A stretch of 64,000 bases of DNA from Pseudomonas sp. RGM2987 (GTDB lineage Bacteria; Pseudomonadota; Gammaproteobacteria; Pseudomonadales; Pseudomonadaceae), in assembly GCF_022952855.1 (NCBI RefSeq), contig NZ_JALJDX010000217.1:62001-126000 (forward strand). The letters run 5' to 3'. The notes under the pieces were generated by a model. That model had not been told where the DNA came from. It did no database searches and saw only the letters and a program-made list of their open reading frames with translations. A program made the position numbers and the translations under genes. Shown one piece after another: positions 33,411 through 41,696 of this stretch; within the stretch, counting starts at the first letter, position 1, and the number at the start of each line of letters is the position of its first letter.

Positions 33411-34370
33411 ATGCACACGCTCTCTCGTCGGCAATTGCTGCTGGCTACCGGTGTACTGGCGGCCGGCACACTCATCAATGCCCAAGCGGCATCCGTGCCC
33501 TTGCGGGTCTGGCGCTATAAGGGCATGGCCGCTTCATTTCTGGCGGATGCCGGGCAGGCGGATACGCCTTACCCGGTGGAGTGGGTAGACATCGGTGGCG
33601 GCAATCTGGTGCTCGAGGCCTTGACCAGCGGCCACTTGGACTACGCCTTCATGAGCGAGATCCCGCCGATCTTCGCCTCGATTGCCAAGGCACCGCTTGC
33701 GCTGGTCGCCGTCTACAAGGGCGATACCAACGACAGCGGCATCGTGGTCAAGAAAGGCGCGGGGATCCGCAGCGTCGCCGACCTGAAGGGCAAGACCATC
33801 AGCTATGTGCGGGCCACCAACACCCATTACTTCGTGCTCAACATGCTGCGCCGCAACGGACTGTCCCTGGCCGATGTGCAGGCTGTGCCGTTGCCGGTAC
33901 AGGATGCCCTGACCGCATTTCGCAACGGTCACATCGACGCGCTGGCGACGGGTGGGATCAGTGTCTTGCAGGCCGTGAGCCAGATGGACGGCCAGTTGCT
34001 GGAAAACGTCAGCCACTACTCCTCTGGCAACTACGTGATCGCGACTACCGAGCAAGTGCTCGCCGACCCGCAGCGTCGCAGCCAGATCAGCGACTTTTTG
34101 CAACGTGAGAAGGCCACCTGGGAGTGGGTCAACACCCATCCCGAGCGCTGGGCGCAACGCAGCGAAGCGCTGACCGGCATCGACCGTGGACTGTACCTGC
34201 GCCAGTTCCGTCAACGCAGCCAGCCGACTCGCCTGGTCGGCACCGACGACAGTGCCATCGCAGCGCAGCAGCAGGTCGCGGATCTGTTTTTTGAAAGCCG
34301 CCTGATAAGCCAGAGCATCGATGTACGACCGCTGTGGCGCAACGACTTCAATCAAATTCTGAACAGTTGA
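33411..34370 (+). CDS. Tat-exported SsuA-type substrate-binding protein
   Basis: Binding protein of 319 residues from MHTLSRRQLLLATG; GGAG lies 6 bases upstream. A twin-arginine-like signal (SRRQLLLATGVLAAGTLINAQA) ends near residue 26. SsuA-like features: PYPVEWVDIGGGNLVLEALTSGHLDYAFMSEIPPIFAS, SVADLKGKTISYVRATNTHYFVLNMLRRNGLS, and FRNGHIDALATGGISVLQA. The operon has no SsuB/SsuC-type partner; the only transporter in it is Dpp-like. The protein must share the SsuBC-like transporter at 26312-28092 or another elsewhere. Together with the other two SsuA-type proteins, three binding proteins appear to be served by one ABC pair in this region. Confidence 0.85.
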   Translation: MHTLSRRQLLLATGVLAAGTLINAQAASVPLRVWRYKGMAASFLADAGQADTPYPVEWVDIGGGNLVLEALTSGHLDYAFMSEIPPIFASIAKAPLALVAVYKGDTNDSGIVVKKGAGIRSVADLKGKTISYVRATNTHYFVLNMLRRNGLSLADVQAVPLPVQDALTAFRNGHIDALATGGISVLQAVSQMDGQLLENVSHYSSGNYVIATTEQVLADPQRRSQISDFLQREKATWEWVNTHPERWAQRSEALTGIDRGLYLRQFRQRSQPTRLVGTDDSAIAAQQQVADLFFESRLISQSIDVRPLWRNDFNQILNS

Positions 34371-34376
34371 TTCCCC

Positions 34377-36821
34377 ATGAAATCGAACGCTTATGTTTCA
34401 ACGCTGCAACTCGCCCCCTTGATGTTTGCAGGCTTTTCCTTGCTGCCGGTGTATGCAGCCACCGATGAAACCCTGGACAGGGTGATTGTCACCGGGTCGC
34501 GCGGCAGCGAAGCGCGTACGGTCACCAGCAGCCCTTCGCCGATTGATGTGATCAGCGCGCAACAACTGGAAAAAACCGGTGCCAACAGCTTGCGCACGGC
34601 GTTGCAGAAAACCCTGCCGTCGTTTTCGCAGCGCCCCTCGGGGAGTTCCAACGACAGCATCGCCAGGCCTTACAGCCTACGCGGTCTGAATGGCTCCAAC
34701 GTGCTGGTACTGGTCAACGGCAAACGCCGCCACAACAGTGCGGTGATCAACCTCGACTCCACGGCGGCCTACGGCACCAACCCGGTCGACCTGGACATGA
34801 TCCCGATCAGCGCCATCGACCATATCGAAGTGCTGCGGGACGGCGCTTCGGCTCAATACGGTTCGGACGCCATCGCCGGGGTGATCAATATCATCCTCAA
34901 GCAAAATGACAATGGCGGTTCGGTCAGCACCTCTTACGGCGAGTACACCAAAGGTGACGGTGGCACCATTCGCCAGACCCTGAACAACGGTTTTGCGTTG
35001 CCCAACGACGGTTTCTTTAACGTCTCTCTGGACGCCAAGTCACAGCAGACAGCCGTGCGTGCACGGGACGCTACCGGCTCGTTCTATTACCGACAACCCG
35101 ACGGCTCCGCCGACCCGCGAGAGGCCACGGCCGACAGGGACGTGCAGAAAAACGGCTTGCCAAAAATCAAGGCGTTTGGGGTGGCTTACAACGGCGAACT
35201 GCCTCTGGATGACGTCACCCTTTACTCATTCTCGACCCTGACCAAACGTGATGCGCGGGGCGGGCAGAATTACCGTCGGCCCAACTCCACCAACATCATC
35301 CCCGAGATCTATCCTGACGGCACGGCGCCGTTCTACACCCTCGAGGAAACCGACTACCAGGTCGCTGGCGGCGCCAAGGGGTTGGTGGCCGACTGGAACT
35401 GGGACTTGAGTTCGACCTTTGGCCGCGACAAGGGACAGGCCGGCGCCGATGAAACCCTCAATGCCTCCCTGGGGCCTTCGAGCCCGACGCACTTCGACAG
35501 CTACACCAACTATTTTGACCAGTGGACCAACAACCTCGACCTGACCCGTGCCTTTGAAGTCGGGCTGAGCAAGCCGCTGCAAGTGTCCGCGGGTCTTGAG
35601 CATCGGCATGAACGCTACAAGACCGAATCCGATGATCCGCTGTCGTTTATCAACGGCGGCTACATCTACCCCAGTGGTCCGTTGCGAGGCCAGCCCGCGG
35701 CAGTCGGCGCCCAGGGCGCGATCACCCTGACCCCGGAAGACGAAGGCCAGGCCAGCCGCAACAGCTACGCGACCTATGTGGACGTCGGGCTCAACCCGAC
35801 CGAAAAATTCTATGTCGGCCTGGCCGGGCGCTTCGAGAGTTATGACGACAGCGCCGGTAACACCACCAGTGGCAAGCTCTCGCTGCGCTATGACTTCACG
35901 CCTGAGTTCGCTATTCGCGGCACCTTGAGCAACGGCTTTCGCGCGCCGTCGTTGTCGCAATCGGTGTATGCACAAACGGCCAACCAATACACCACCGTCA
36001 ATGGCGTCCCGCAGTTCGTTGAAGCTAAATCGGAGCGTGTCGACTCACCATTGGCCAAGGCTCTGGGCGCTGAAGACCTGAGTCCGGAAAAGTCGCGCAA
36101 CATCAGCGTCGGCTTCGCCTACAAGCCCGTGCCCGAAGCCAACATCACCGTCGATGCCTACCAGATCGAGATCAAGGACCGCATCGCCCAGACCGGCTTT
36201 CTGTTTGGCAACGGTGTGGACCAGATCCTTGTGGCCAATGGCTTCCGGCCCGGTTACCGGGTGAAGTACTTCACCAACGCGGCGGACACCACTACCCGCG
36301 GCGTCGACCTGGTCACTGATTACCGCGTCGATTACGGCGCATTGGGAAACGTCAAATATGGCGTGGCCTTCAACTACAACAAAACCGATATCGACAGCAT
36401 TAAATCGACGCCGGCGGCGCTGACCGCTGTCGGTAGCAACCTGATGCTGTTCGACCGGGTGGCCCAGGGTTACCTGACGGTGGCCAACCCCAAGACCAAG
36501 TTGATCCTCAGTGCCAACTGGAAAATCGACCGGTTTGATATCAACGCCTCTGTCAGCCGCTACGACAAAGTCATCGCCCGAGATGTGAACCCCGATTTCG
36601 ACGTCACCTACGGCGCCAAGTGGCTCACCGACCTGGAGATCGCCTACGACCTGACCCAAAGCCTGAACCTCGCCGTGGGCGCCAACAACCTGTTCAACGT
36701 CAAGGCCGACAACAACGCCTATCCGAACGGCGATATCAACGGCTTTCCGAAGTTCGGCAGCATCTCGCCGTTCGATCCCTATGGTGGCTTTTGGTACACC
36801 CGCGTGAGTTACAACTTCTGA
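34377..36821 (+). CDS. TonB-dependent outer-membrane receptor (sulfur cluster)
   Basis: Outer-membrane active transporter of 814 residues. Signal peptide about 1-27 (MFAGFSLLPVYAA). A TonB box-like segment (LDRVIVTGSRG) follows. Plug about 45-175: SPIDVISAQQLEKTGANSLRTAL, YSLRGLNGSNVLVLVNGKRRH, IDHIEVLRDGASAQYGSDAIAGVINIILK. The barrel ends VSYNF. The plug belongs to the general nutrient-receptor class, not to the siderophore class. In pseudomonads some receptors of this kind lie next to sulfate-ester or sulfonate genes (for example SftP). Its gene follows a binding-protein gene by 6 bases and precedes monooxygenase copy 3 by 13 bases. It would import a large or scarce sulfur compound. Confidence 0.9.
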   Translation: MKSNAYVSTLQLAPLMFAGFSLLPVYAATDETLDRVIVTGSRGSEARTVTSSPSPIDVISAQQLEKTGANSLRTALQKTLPSFSQRPSGSSNDSIARPYSLRGLNGSNVLVLVNGKRRHNSAVINLDSTAAYGTNPVDLDMIPISAIDHIEVLRDGASAQYGSDAIAGVINIILKQNDNGGSVSTSYGEYTKGDGGTIRQTLNNGFALPNDGFFNVSLDAKSQQTAVRARDATGSFYYRQPDGSADPREATADRDVQKNGLPKIKAFGVAYNGELPLDDVTLYSFSTLTKRDARGGQNYRRPNSTNIIPEIYPDGTAPFYTLEETDYQVAGGAKGLVADWNWDLSSTFGRDKGQAGADETLNASLGPSSPTHFDSYTNYFDQWTNNLDLTRAFEVGLSKPLQVSAGLEHRHERYKTESDDPLSFINGGYIYPSGPLRGQPAAVGAQGAITLTPEDEGQASRNSYATYVDVGLNPTEKFYVGLAGRFESYDDSAGNTTSGKLSLRYDFTPEFAIRGTLSNGFRAPSLSQSVYAQTANQYTTVNGVPQFVEAKSERVDSPLAKALGAEDLSPEKSRNISVGFAYKPVPEANITVDAYQIEIKDRIAQTGFLFGNGVDQILVANGFRPGYRVKYFTNAADTTTRGVDLVTDYRVDYGALGNVKYGVAFNYNKTDIDSIKSTPAALTAVGSNLMLFDRVAQGYLTVANPKTKLILSANWKIDRFDINASVSRYDKVIARDVNPDFDVTYGAKWLTDLEIAYDLTQSLNLAVGANNLFNVKADNNAYPNGDINGFPKFGSISPFDPYGGFWYTRVSYNF

Positions 36822-36834
36822 TGAGGACCCCGAC

Positions 36835-38202
36835 ATGAGCCATAACGACAGACAAATCATTCTGGGTGCCTTCATTCCCAGCGCCGGTATCCAGGGTTCC
36901 AGTTGGCGTCACCCGACGGCGGCCAGCGACTCGTTCCGCGATTTCGAACACTATCGCGCGATCGCCGAAAAGCTCGAAGCCGCGCGTTTTCATGCGTTGT
37001 TCTTCAACGATACGGTGAATGTCGATCTCGATCCGCTGGCACTGGCCAACGGTCCCAACAGCGTGCGCTGGGACCCGTTGGTGCTGCTGCCCGCGCTGGC
37101 GCTGGCGACGCGGCATATCGGCCTGATCGCCACCGCCAGCACCACCTACAACGAACCGTTCAACATCGCCCGCAAGTTTGCCTCCATCGATCATCTGAGT
37201 GGGGGGCGCGTGGGCTGGAACCTGGTGACATCGCTGGGAGGCGGAGAAAACTTCAACCTCGACGCGCACATCAAACATGCGGATCGCTATGAGCGCGCCG
37301 AGGAGTTCCACGATGTGGTCACGGGGCTCTGGGACTCTTGGGAGGACGATGCCTTTATTCAGGACAAAGCATCCGGTCGCTGGCTCGACGTCGACAAACT
37401 GCATGTGCTCAATCATCACGGCAAGTACTTCCAGGTCCAGGGCCCGCTGAACGCGGCTCGTCCGGTCCAGGGCTACCCGGTGATCGCCCAGGCCGGTTCG
37501 TCGGACTCGGGGAAAAGGTTGGCGGCAAGGGCGGGGGAGTTGATTTTCACCGCTCAACATACGGTCGAGCAGGGGCAGGCTTTCTATCGCGAAATCAAGC
37601 AAAGCGCCCAGCGTCTGGGGCGCAATCCCGAATACCTGAAAGTGCTGCCGGGGGTCTCCACGATAGTGGGTAAAACCCAGGCCGAGGCTCAGGCCAAATA
37701 TGACCAGTTGCAGGAGCTGCAAGACCCGAAATCCTTCCTCAGTTCGATCTCGCGTTTTACCAGCCTGGGTTTCGATCTGTCCGAGTTGCCGTTCGACTCG
37801 CGGGTGCCGCTGCCGCCCGAGCAGTTCGACACCAACACCCACAAGAGCCGGCAGAAACTGGTGTTTGACCTGATCCGCAGGGAACGTCCGACGGTGCGCG
37901 AGCTATTCAACAAACTCACCGCTGGCGGCCACCGTATCTTGATCGGCACCCCGCAAAGCATTGCCGATGACTTTCAGGAGTGGTTCGAGAACGATGCCGC
38001 GGACGGGTTCAACGTGATGTTTTCCGGCTTGCAGCAAGGTATTGGCGATTTCGCCGATGGCGTGGTGCCGGAGTTGCAACGGCGCGGGTTGTTCCGTCGT
38101 GAGTATCAGGGCAAAACCTTGCGCGAAAACCTTGGTTTGCCTTACATCGCCAACCGCTACGCCGGCCAGAACCTGCAGTCGCTTAAAGAGGTTCAATCAT
38201 GA
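36835..38202 (+). CDS. FMN-dependent monooxygenase, NtaA/SnaA/DszA group (copy 3)
   Basis: LLM-class flavin monooxygenase of 455 residues. Motifs: FHALFFNDTVNVDLDPLALANGPNSVRWDPL, RHIGLIATASTTYNEPFNIA, ASIDHLSGGRVGWNLVTS, HADRYERAEEFHDVVTGLWDS, GYPVIAQAGSSDSGKRLAARAGELIF, and DGFNVMFSGLQQGIGDFADGVVPELQRRGLFRREY. The start has GAGGA upstream. The stop overlaps the start of the Dpp-type binding protein as ATGA (38199-38202). This physically couples an oxygenase to a peptide/opine-class importer. Such coupling suggests a larger or amino-acid-linked sulfur substrate for this branch. Confidence 0.9.
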   Translation: MSHNDRQIILGAFIPSAGIQGSSWRHPTAASDSFRDFEHYRAIAEKLEAARFHALFFNDTVNVDLDPLALANGPNSVRWDPLVLLPALALATRHIGLIATASTTYNEPFNIARKFASIDHLSGGRVGWNLVTSLGGGENFNLDAHIKHADRYERAEEFHDVVTGLWDSWEDDAFIQDKASGRWLDVDKLHVLNHHGKYFQVQGPLNAARPVQGYPVIAQAGSSDSGKRLAARAGELIFTAQHTVEQGQAFYREIKQSAQRLGRNPEYLKVLPGVSTIVGKTQAEAQAKYDQLQELQDPKSFLSSISRFTSLGFDLSELPFDSRVPLPPEQFDTNTHKSRQKLVFDLIRRERPTVRELFNKLTAGGHRILIGTPQSIADDFQEWFENDAADGFNVMFSGLQQGIGDFADGVVPELQRRGLFRREYQGKTLRENLGLPYIANRYAGQNLQSLKEVQS

Positions 38203-39791
38203 GTGAGCGGATCCGTTGGCGGCATCTCTCGGCGCCGTTGCTGGCGCTGTTGCTGGGGGCTTGTGGTGATCCGCAGGGCAGCGTGACCAGCGCGGTGGCA
38301 TCCAAACCGCAGAACGGTGGCACGCTGCGGGTCGCGCTGGAGGGTGATCCGCAATGCGTCGATCCACAGCAGGCCGGGAACAACACGGCGCTCAATGTCG
38401 GACGGCAATTGGTCGATTCGTTGACCGATCAGGACCCGCTCAACGGCGCGATCGTGCCGTGGCTGGCGCAACGCTGGGAAGTCGATGCCGATTCTCGACG
38501 TTTCACCTTTGTCCTGCGCGAGGGAGCCACTTTCAGTGACGGCACAGCGGTTGACGCGGCGGCGGTCAAGGCGAATTTCGAAGGCGTGGTCGCCCTCGGC
38601 GCGCGCTCGATCCTTGGCTCGACCTACCTGGCAGGTCTCAAGCGCATCGAGACGCCGGACAGTCACACCGTGGTGGTCGAGTTCGAGCAGCCCAACGCGC
38701 AGTTTCTTCAGGCGACCTCGACCATGACGTTGGGCTTGCTGTCCAAAGCGACCCTTGGCCTGGCAGCCGGAGAGCGTTGCCAGGGCCAGTTGATTGGCTC
38801 GGGACCGTTTGTGCTGAAATCCTTCGTGCACAACCAGAGCGTGTCGCTGCAACGGCGCGAGGATTACAGCTGGGCTTCGTCGCTGGCGGCGCACAGCGGC
38901 AAAGCCCGGCTCGACGGCATCGAATTCCTGATCATTCCCGAGTCGGGCGTGCGCCTGGGTAGCCTGGCGTCGGGCCAGATCGACGTGAACACCGGGGTTG
39001 CGCCGCAAGATGAGCAAAGCATCGCCAGCCAGGGCCTGGTGCTGTTGACCCGGGCCAATCCCGGTGTGGTGTACAACCTGGCACTGAATGAGTCGACGCC
39101 GCTGTTTGCCGATATCAAGGTGCGTCAGGCGCTGAGCAAGGCGATCGATCGGGCGGAACTGCAAAGCATCATTTCCCGCTACCAGAAACCAGCCAGTGCC
39201 CTGATCGCCAGCAGCACGCCGTTCTATCGGGATTTTTCGGCTTTGCTGACCTATGACCCGGAGGCAGCCCGGCGCCTGCTCGATGAAGCCGGTTGGCAGC
39301 CGGGGGCAGACGGGATTCGCAGCAAAGACGGCCAGCGCTTGTCGTTTCGTCTCGATTACTGGCAGCCGACGCCGATTCTCGAACTGGTCCAGCAACAGTT
39401 GAAACGGGTGGGAATCGACTTGCGCCTGAACAAATCGACGTTAAGCCAGGTGACTGCGCTACAGGCCAGCGGCGATTTCAGCCTGCGCTTTCTCAACCTG
39501 ACGCGCGCCGATCCGGATGTGCTGCGCACGTTGTTCGATGCTGCCGGCTACAACATCAACCAGCGCCAGAGCGGTGAAGTGGACCGACTGTTGCGCGAGT
39601 CCGCCGAGACCCTCGACCGTGATAAACGCCAGACCTTGATCGATCAGGCCAGCGAATGGCTGCTGCGCGACGGGCATGCGATTGCGCTGATTGAACTGGC
39701 CACCGTCATGGCCCACGGCAAAACGGTGCAAGGCCTGCATTACGAAGCCTCTTCGCGGTTGCAGTTCTTCGACACATGGTTGCAGCCATGA
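38199..39791 (+). CDS. Dpp-type ABC substrate-binding lipoprotein
   Basis: Extracytoplasmic solute-binding protein of family 5 (dipeptide, oligopeptide, nickel, glutathione), 530 residues. Lipobox LLALLLGAC puts the lipid-bearing Cys near residue 22. Family marks: NGGTLRVALEGDPQCVDPQQAGNN, PWLAQRWEVDADSRRFTFVLREGATFSDGTAVDAAAVKANFE, GSGPFVLKSF, and VRQALSKAIDRAEL. It overlaps the monooxygenase stop by 4 bases and begins a four-gene Dpp-like module. Unlike classic DppA it is probably membrane-anchored by lipid. Ligands of this family range widely; a sulfur-containing peptide or glutathione conjugate is possible. Confidence 0.9.
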   Translation: MSERIRWRHLSAPLLALLLGACGDPQGSVTSAVASKPQNGGTLRVALEGDPQCVDPQQAGNNTALNVGRQLVDSLTDQDPLNGAIVPWLAQRWEVDADSRRFTFVLREGATFSDGTAVDAAAVKANFEGVVALGARSILGSTYLAGLKRIETPDSHTVVVEFEQPNAQFLQATSTMTLGLLSKATLGLAAGERCQGQLIGSGPFVLKSFVHNQSVSLQRREDYSWASSLAAHSGKARLDGIEFLIIPESGVRLGSLASGQIDVNTGVAPQDEQSIASQGLVLLTRANPGVVYNLALNESTPLFADIKVRQALSKAIDRAELQSIISRYQKPASALIASSTPFYRDFSALLTYDPEAARRLLDEAGWQPGADGIRSKDGQRLSFRLDYWQPTPILELVQQQLKRVGIDLRLNKSTLSQVTALQASGDFSLRFLNLTRADPDVLRTLFDAAGYNINQRQSGEVDRLLRESAETLDRDKRQTLIDQASEWLLRDGHAIALIELATVMAHGKTVQGLHYEASSRLQFFDTWLQP

Positions 39792-39801
39792 GGATCGGGC
39801 G

Positions 39802-40812
39802 ATGAGTGATGCTTCAGTGGTAGCGGACCCGGCCACCGCACGGCGCCGCAGTCCGGGTATCGGGCACTATCTGCTGGCCCGCGCCTGGCAGGCGTTGTTG
39901 GTGCTGTGGGCAGCGTTCAGTTTGTCGTTCCTGATTCTCTATGCGCTGCCTAGCGATCCGGTGAGCATCATGCTCAATCAGAGTGGCGAGCAGAGCACGG
40001 TCAATCAGGCGCAGGTCAATGCGCTGCGTGCGCAGTATCACCTCGATGAACCCTTGGCGGTGCAGTACGGGATTGCCCTGTGGCGAGCGGTGCAGCTGGA
40101 TTTCGGTCACTCGATCCAGAGTGGCCAGCCAGTTTCCCGGTCATTGGCCGACGCGTTGCCGGCGACAGCTGCGCTGACCTTTCTGGCACTGACGGTGGCC
40201 TTGGTGGCAGGCGTCGGCCTGGCCTTGGGCGCCAGCCTGACGCGCCGTGCCTGGTTGCGCAATCTGCTGCTGGGGTTGCCGGCGGTGGCTGTGTCATTGC
40301 CGACCTTTTGGGTCGGGTTGCTGCTGTTGCAATGGTTTTCTTTCGGCTGGCACTGGTTCCCGGCGATGGGCAACCGGGGACTGGCCTCGCTGGTGCTGCC
40401 GGCCCTGACACTGGCCATTCCCACCAGCGCAGTGATCGCCCAGGTGCTGGCGCGGTCACTGGCTGCGACCTGGCGCCAGCCTTTCGTTGAAGCATTGCGA
40501 GCCAAGGGGCTGGGCCCGGTGCGTTTGCTGCTGGTGCATGTGCTGCACAACGCGGTGATTCCCATTTTGAGTGTGTCCGGGGTGATCGTCGGTTCGCTGC
40601 TGGCGGGTTCGGTGGTGACGGAAACCGTGTTCTCCCGTGACGGCGTCGGACGCCTGGCACAAGCGGCGGTCAGCAGTCAGGACATCCCCATGGTGCAGGG
40701 CGTGGTGCTGTTGGCGGCGCTGATCTTCATCGTCGTCAATTTGCTGGTCGATCTGTTGTATCCGCTGCTTGATCCGCGTATCCGCGCCAACGCCACGGGA
40801 GCCAGAAAATGA
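39802..40812 (+). CDS. Dpp-type ABC transporter permease (DppB-like)
   Basis: Inner-membrane permease, 336 residues from MSDASVVADPATARRR; GAGGATCGGG lies just before this start and the longer frame covers the end of the binding-protein gene. Six hydrophobic segments. Family marks: FLILYALPSDPVSIML, LRAQYHLDEPLAVQYG, LDFGHSIQSGQPVSRSLADALPATAALT, EALRAKGLGPVRLLLVHVLHNAVIPILS (coupling helix), and VTETVFSRDGVGRLAQAAVSSQDIPMVQGVVLL. The stop overlaps the next permease start as ATGA. It is half of the channel of the second importer in the sulfur region. Confidence 0.92.
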   Translation: MSDASVVADPATARRRSPGIGHYLLARAWQALLVLWAAFSLSFLILYALPSDPVSIMLNQSGEQSTVNQAQVNALRAQYHLDEPLAVQYGIALWRAVQLDFGHSIQSGQPVSRSLADALPATAALTFLALTVALVAGVGLALGASLTRRAWLRNLLLGLPAVAVSLPTFWVGLLLLQWFSFGWHWFPAMGNRGLASLVLPALTLAIPTSAVIAQVLARSLAATWRQPFVEALRAKGLGPVRLLLVHVLHNAVIPILSVSGVIVGSLLAGSVVTETVFSRDGVGRLAQAAVSSQDIPMVQGVVLLAALIFIVVNLLVDLLYPLLDPRIRANATGARK

Positions 40813-41696
40813 GTGGTGGTTTGATTGATGTGTTGCCCACGGCACGCCGGACGCGCTGGCGCTCGGGCTGGCCGGCAACGCTGCTGCGGGTTCTGCGCCG
40901 GCGACCGCTGTTGCCGCTGGGGCTGTTGGTGTTGCTCCTGGTCTTGAGTTGGGCACTCTGGCCGCACCTGTTCAGCCACTTCGATCCCTTGCTCGGCGTT
41001 CCTGCCAACGCGTTGCAGGGACCGTCCCTGGCGCACTGGTTTGGCACCGATCATTTGGGGCGCGACCTCTACAGCCGCACGGTGTACGGCGCGGCGCTGT
41101 CGTTGCAGGCGACGCTGCTGGCGGTGGTGATCGCCTTGTTCAGTGGCACCGTGCTCGGTGTACTGGCGGGATTTTTTGGCGGGTGGATCGACGCTGCGTT
41201 GATGCGCCTGGTGGAAATCCTGATGGCGATTCCAGCGTTGCTGCTGGCCATGGCGGTGATCACGGTGCTGGGTTTTGGCACCTTGAATATTGCCCTGGCG
41301 GTCGGGTTGTCGTCCGTCGCAACGTTCGCGCGCCTGGTCAGGGGCGAAGTGCTGCGCTGGAACGCCAGCACCTTTGTCGAAGCCGCGTCAGCCTGCGGTG
41401 TCGGGCCGTGGACCATCATCCTCAGGCACATCCTGCCGCACGCGACCGCACCGGTGCTGGCATTGGCTGCCCTGGAATTTGGCAGCGCCGTGTTGGCGGT
41501 GTCGGCCTTGAGTTTTCTCGGGTTCGGCGCACCGCCACCGCAGCCGGAGTGGGGCTTGCTGGTGTCCGAAGGACGCAACTACATGGTATCCGCCTGGTGG
41601 TACACCAGTTTGCCCGGGCTGGTGGTGGCGGCGGTGGTGGTGTCGGCCAACCAATTGGCCAGGACGTTACAGGATGAACAGGGAGCACGTGGATGA
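40809..41696 (+). CDS. Dpp-type ABC transporter permease (DppC-like)
   Basis: Inner-membrane permease, 295 residues. An N-terminal segment (RRPLLPLGLLVLLLVLSWALW) is followed by the DppC hallmark HWFGTDHLGRDLYSRTVYGAALSLQ. The coupling region is NASTFVEAASACGVGPWTIILRHILPH, and the last segment is WWYTSLPGLVVAAVVVSANQLARTLQDEQG. It overlaps both neighbours by 4 bases (ATGA), which implies tight stoichiometric translation with DppB-like and ATPase partners. Confidence 0.92.
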   Translation: MSGGLIDVLPTARRTRWRSGWPATLLRVLRRRPLLPLGLLVLLLVLSWALWPHLFSHFDPLLGVPANALQGPSLAHWFGTDHLGRDLYSRTVYGAALSLQATLLAVVIALFSGTVLGVLAGFFGGWIDAALMRLVEILMAIPALLLAMAVITVLGFGTLNIALAVGLSSVATFARLVRGEVLRWNASTFVEAASACGVGPWTIILRHILPHATAPVLALAALEFGSAVLAVSALSFLGFGAPPPQPEWGLLVSEGRNYMVSAWWYTSLPGLVVAAVVVSANQLARTLQDEQGARG

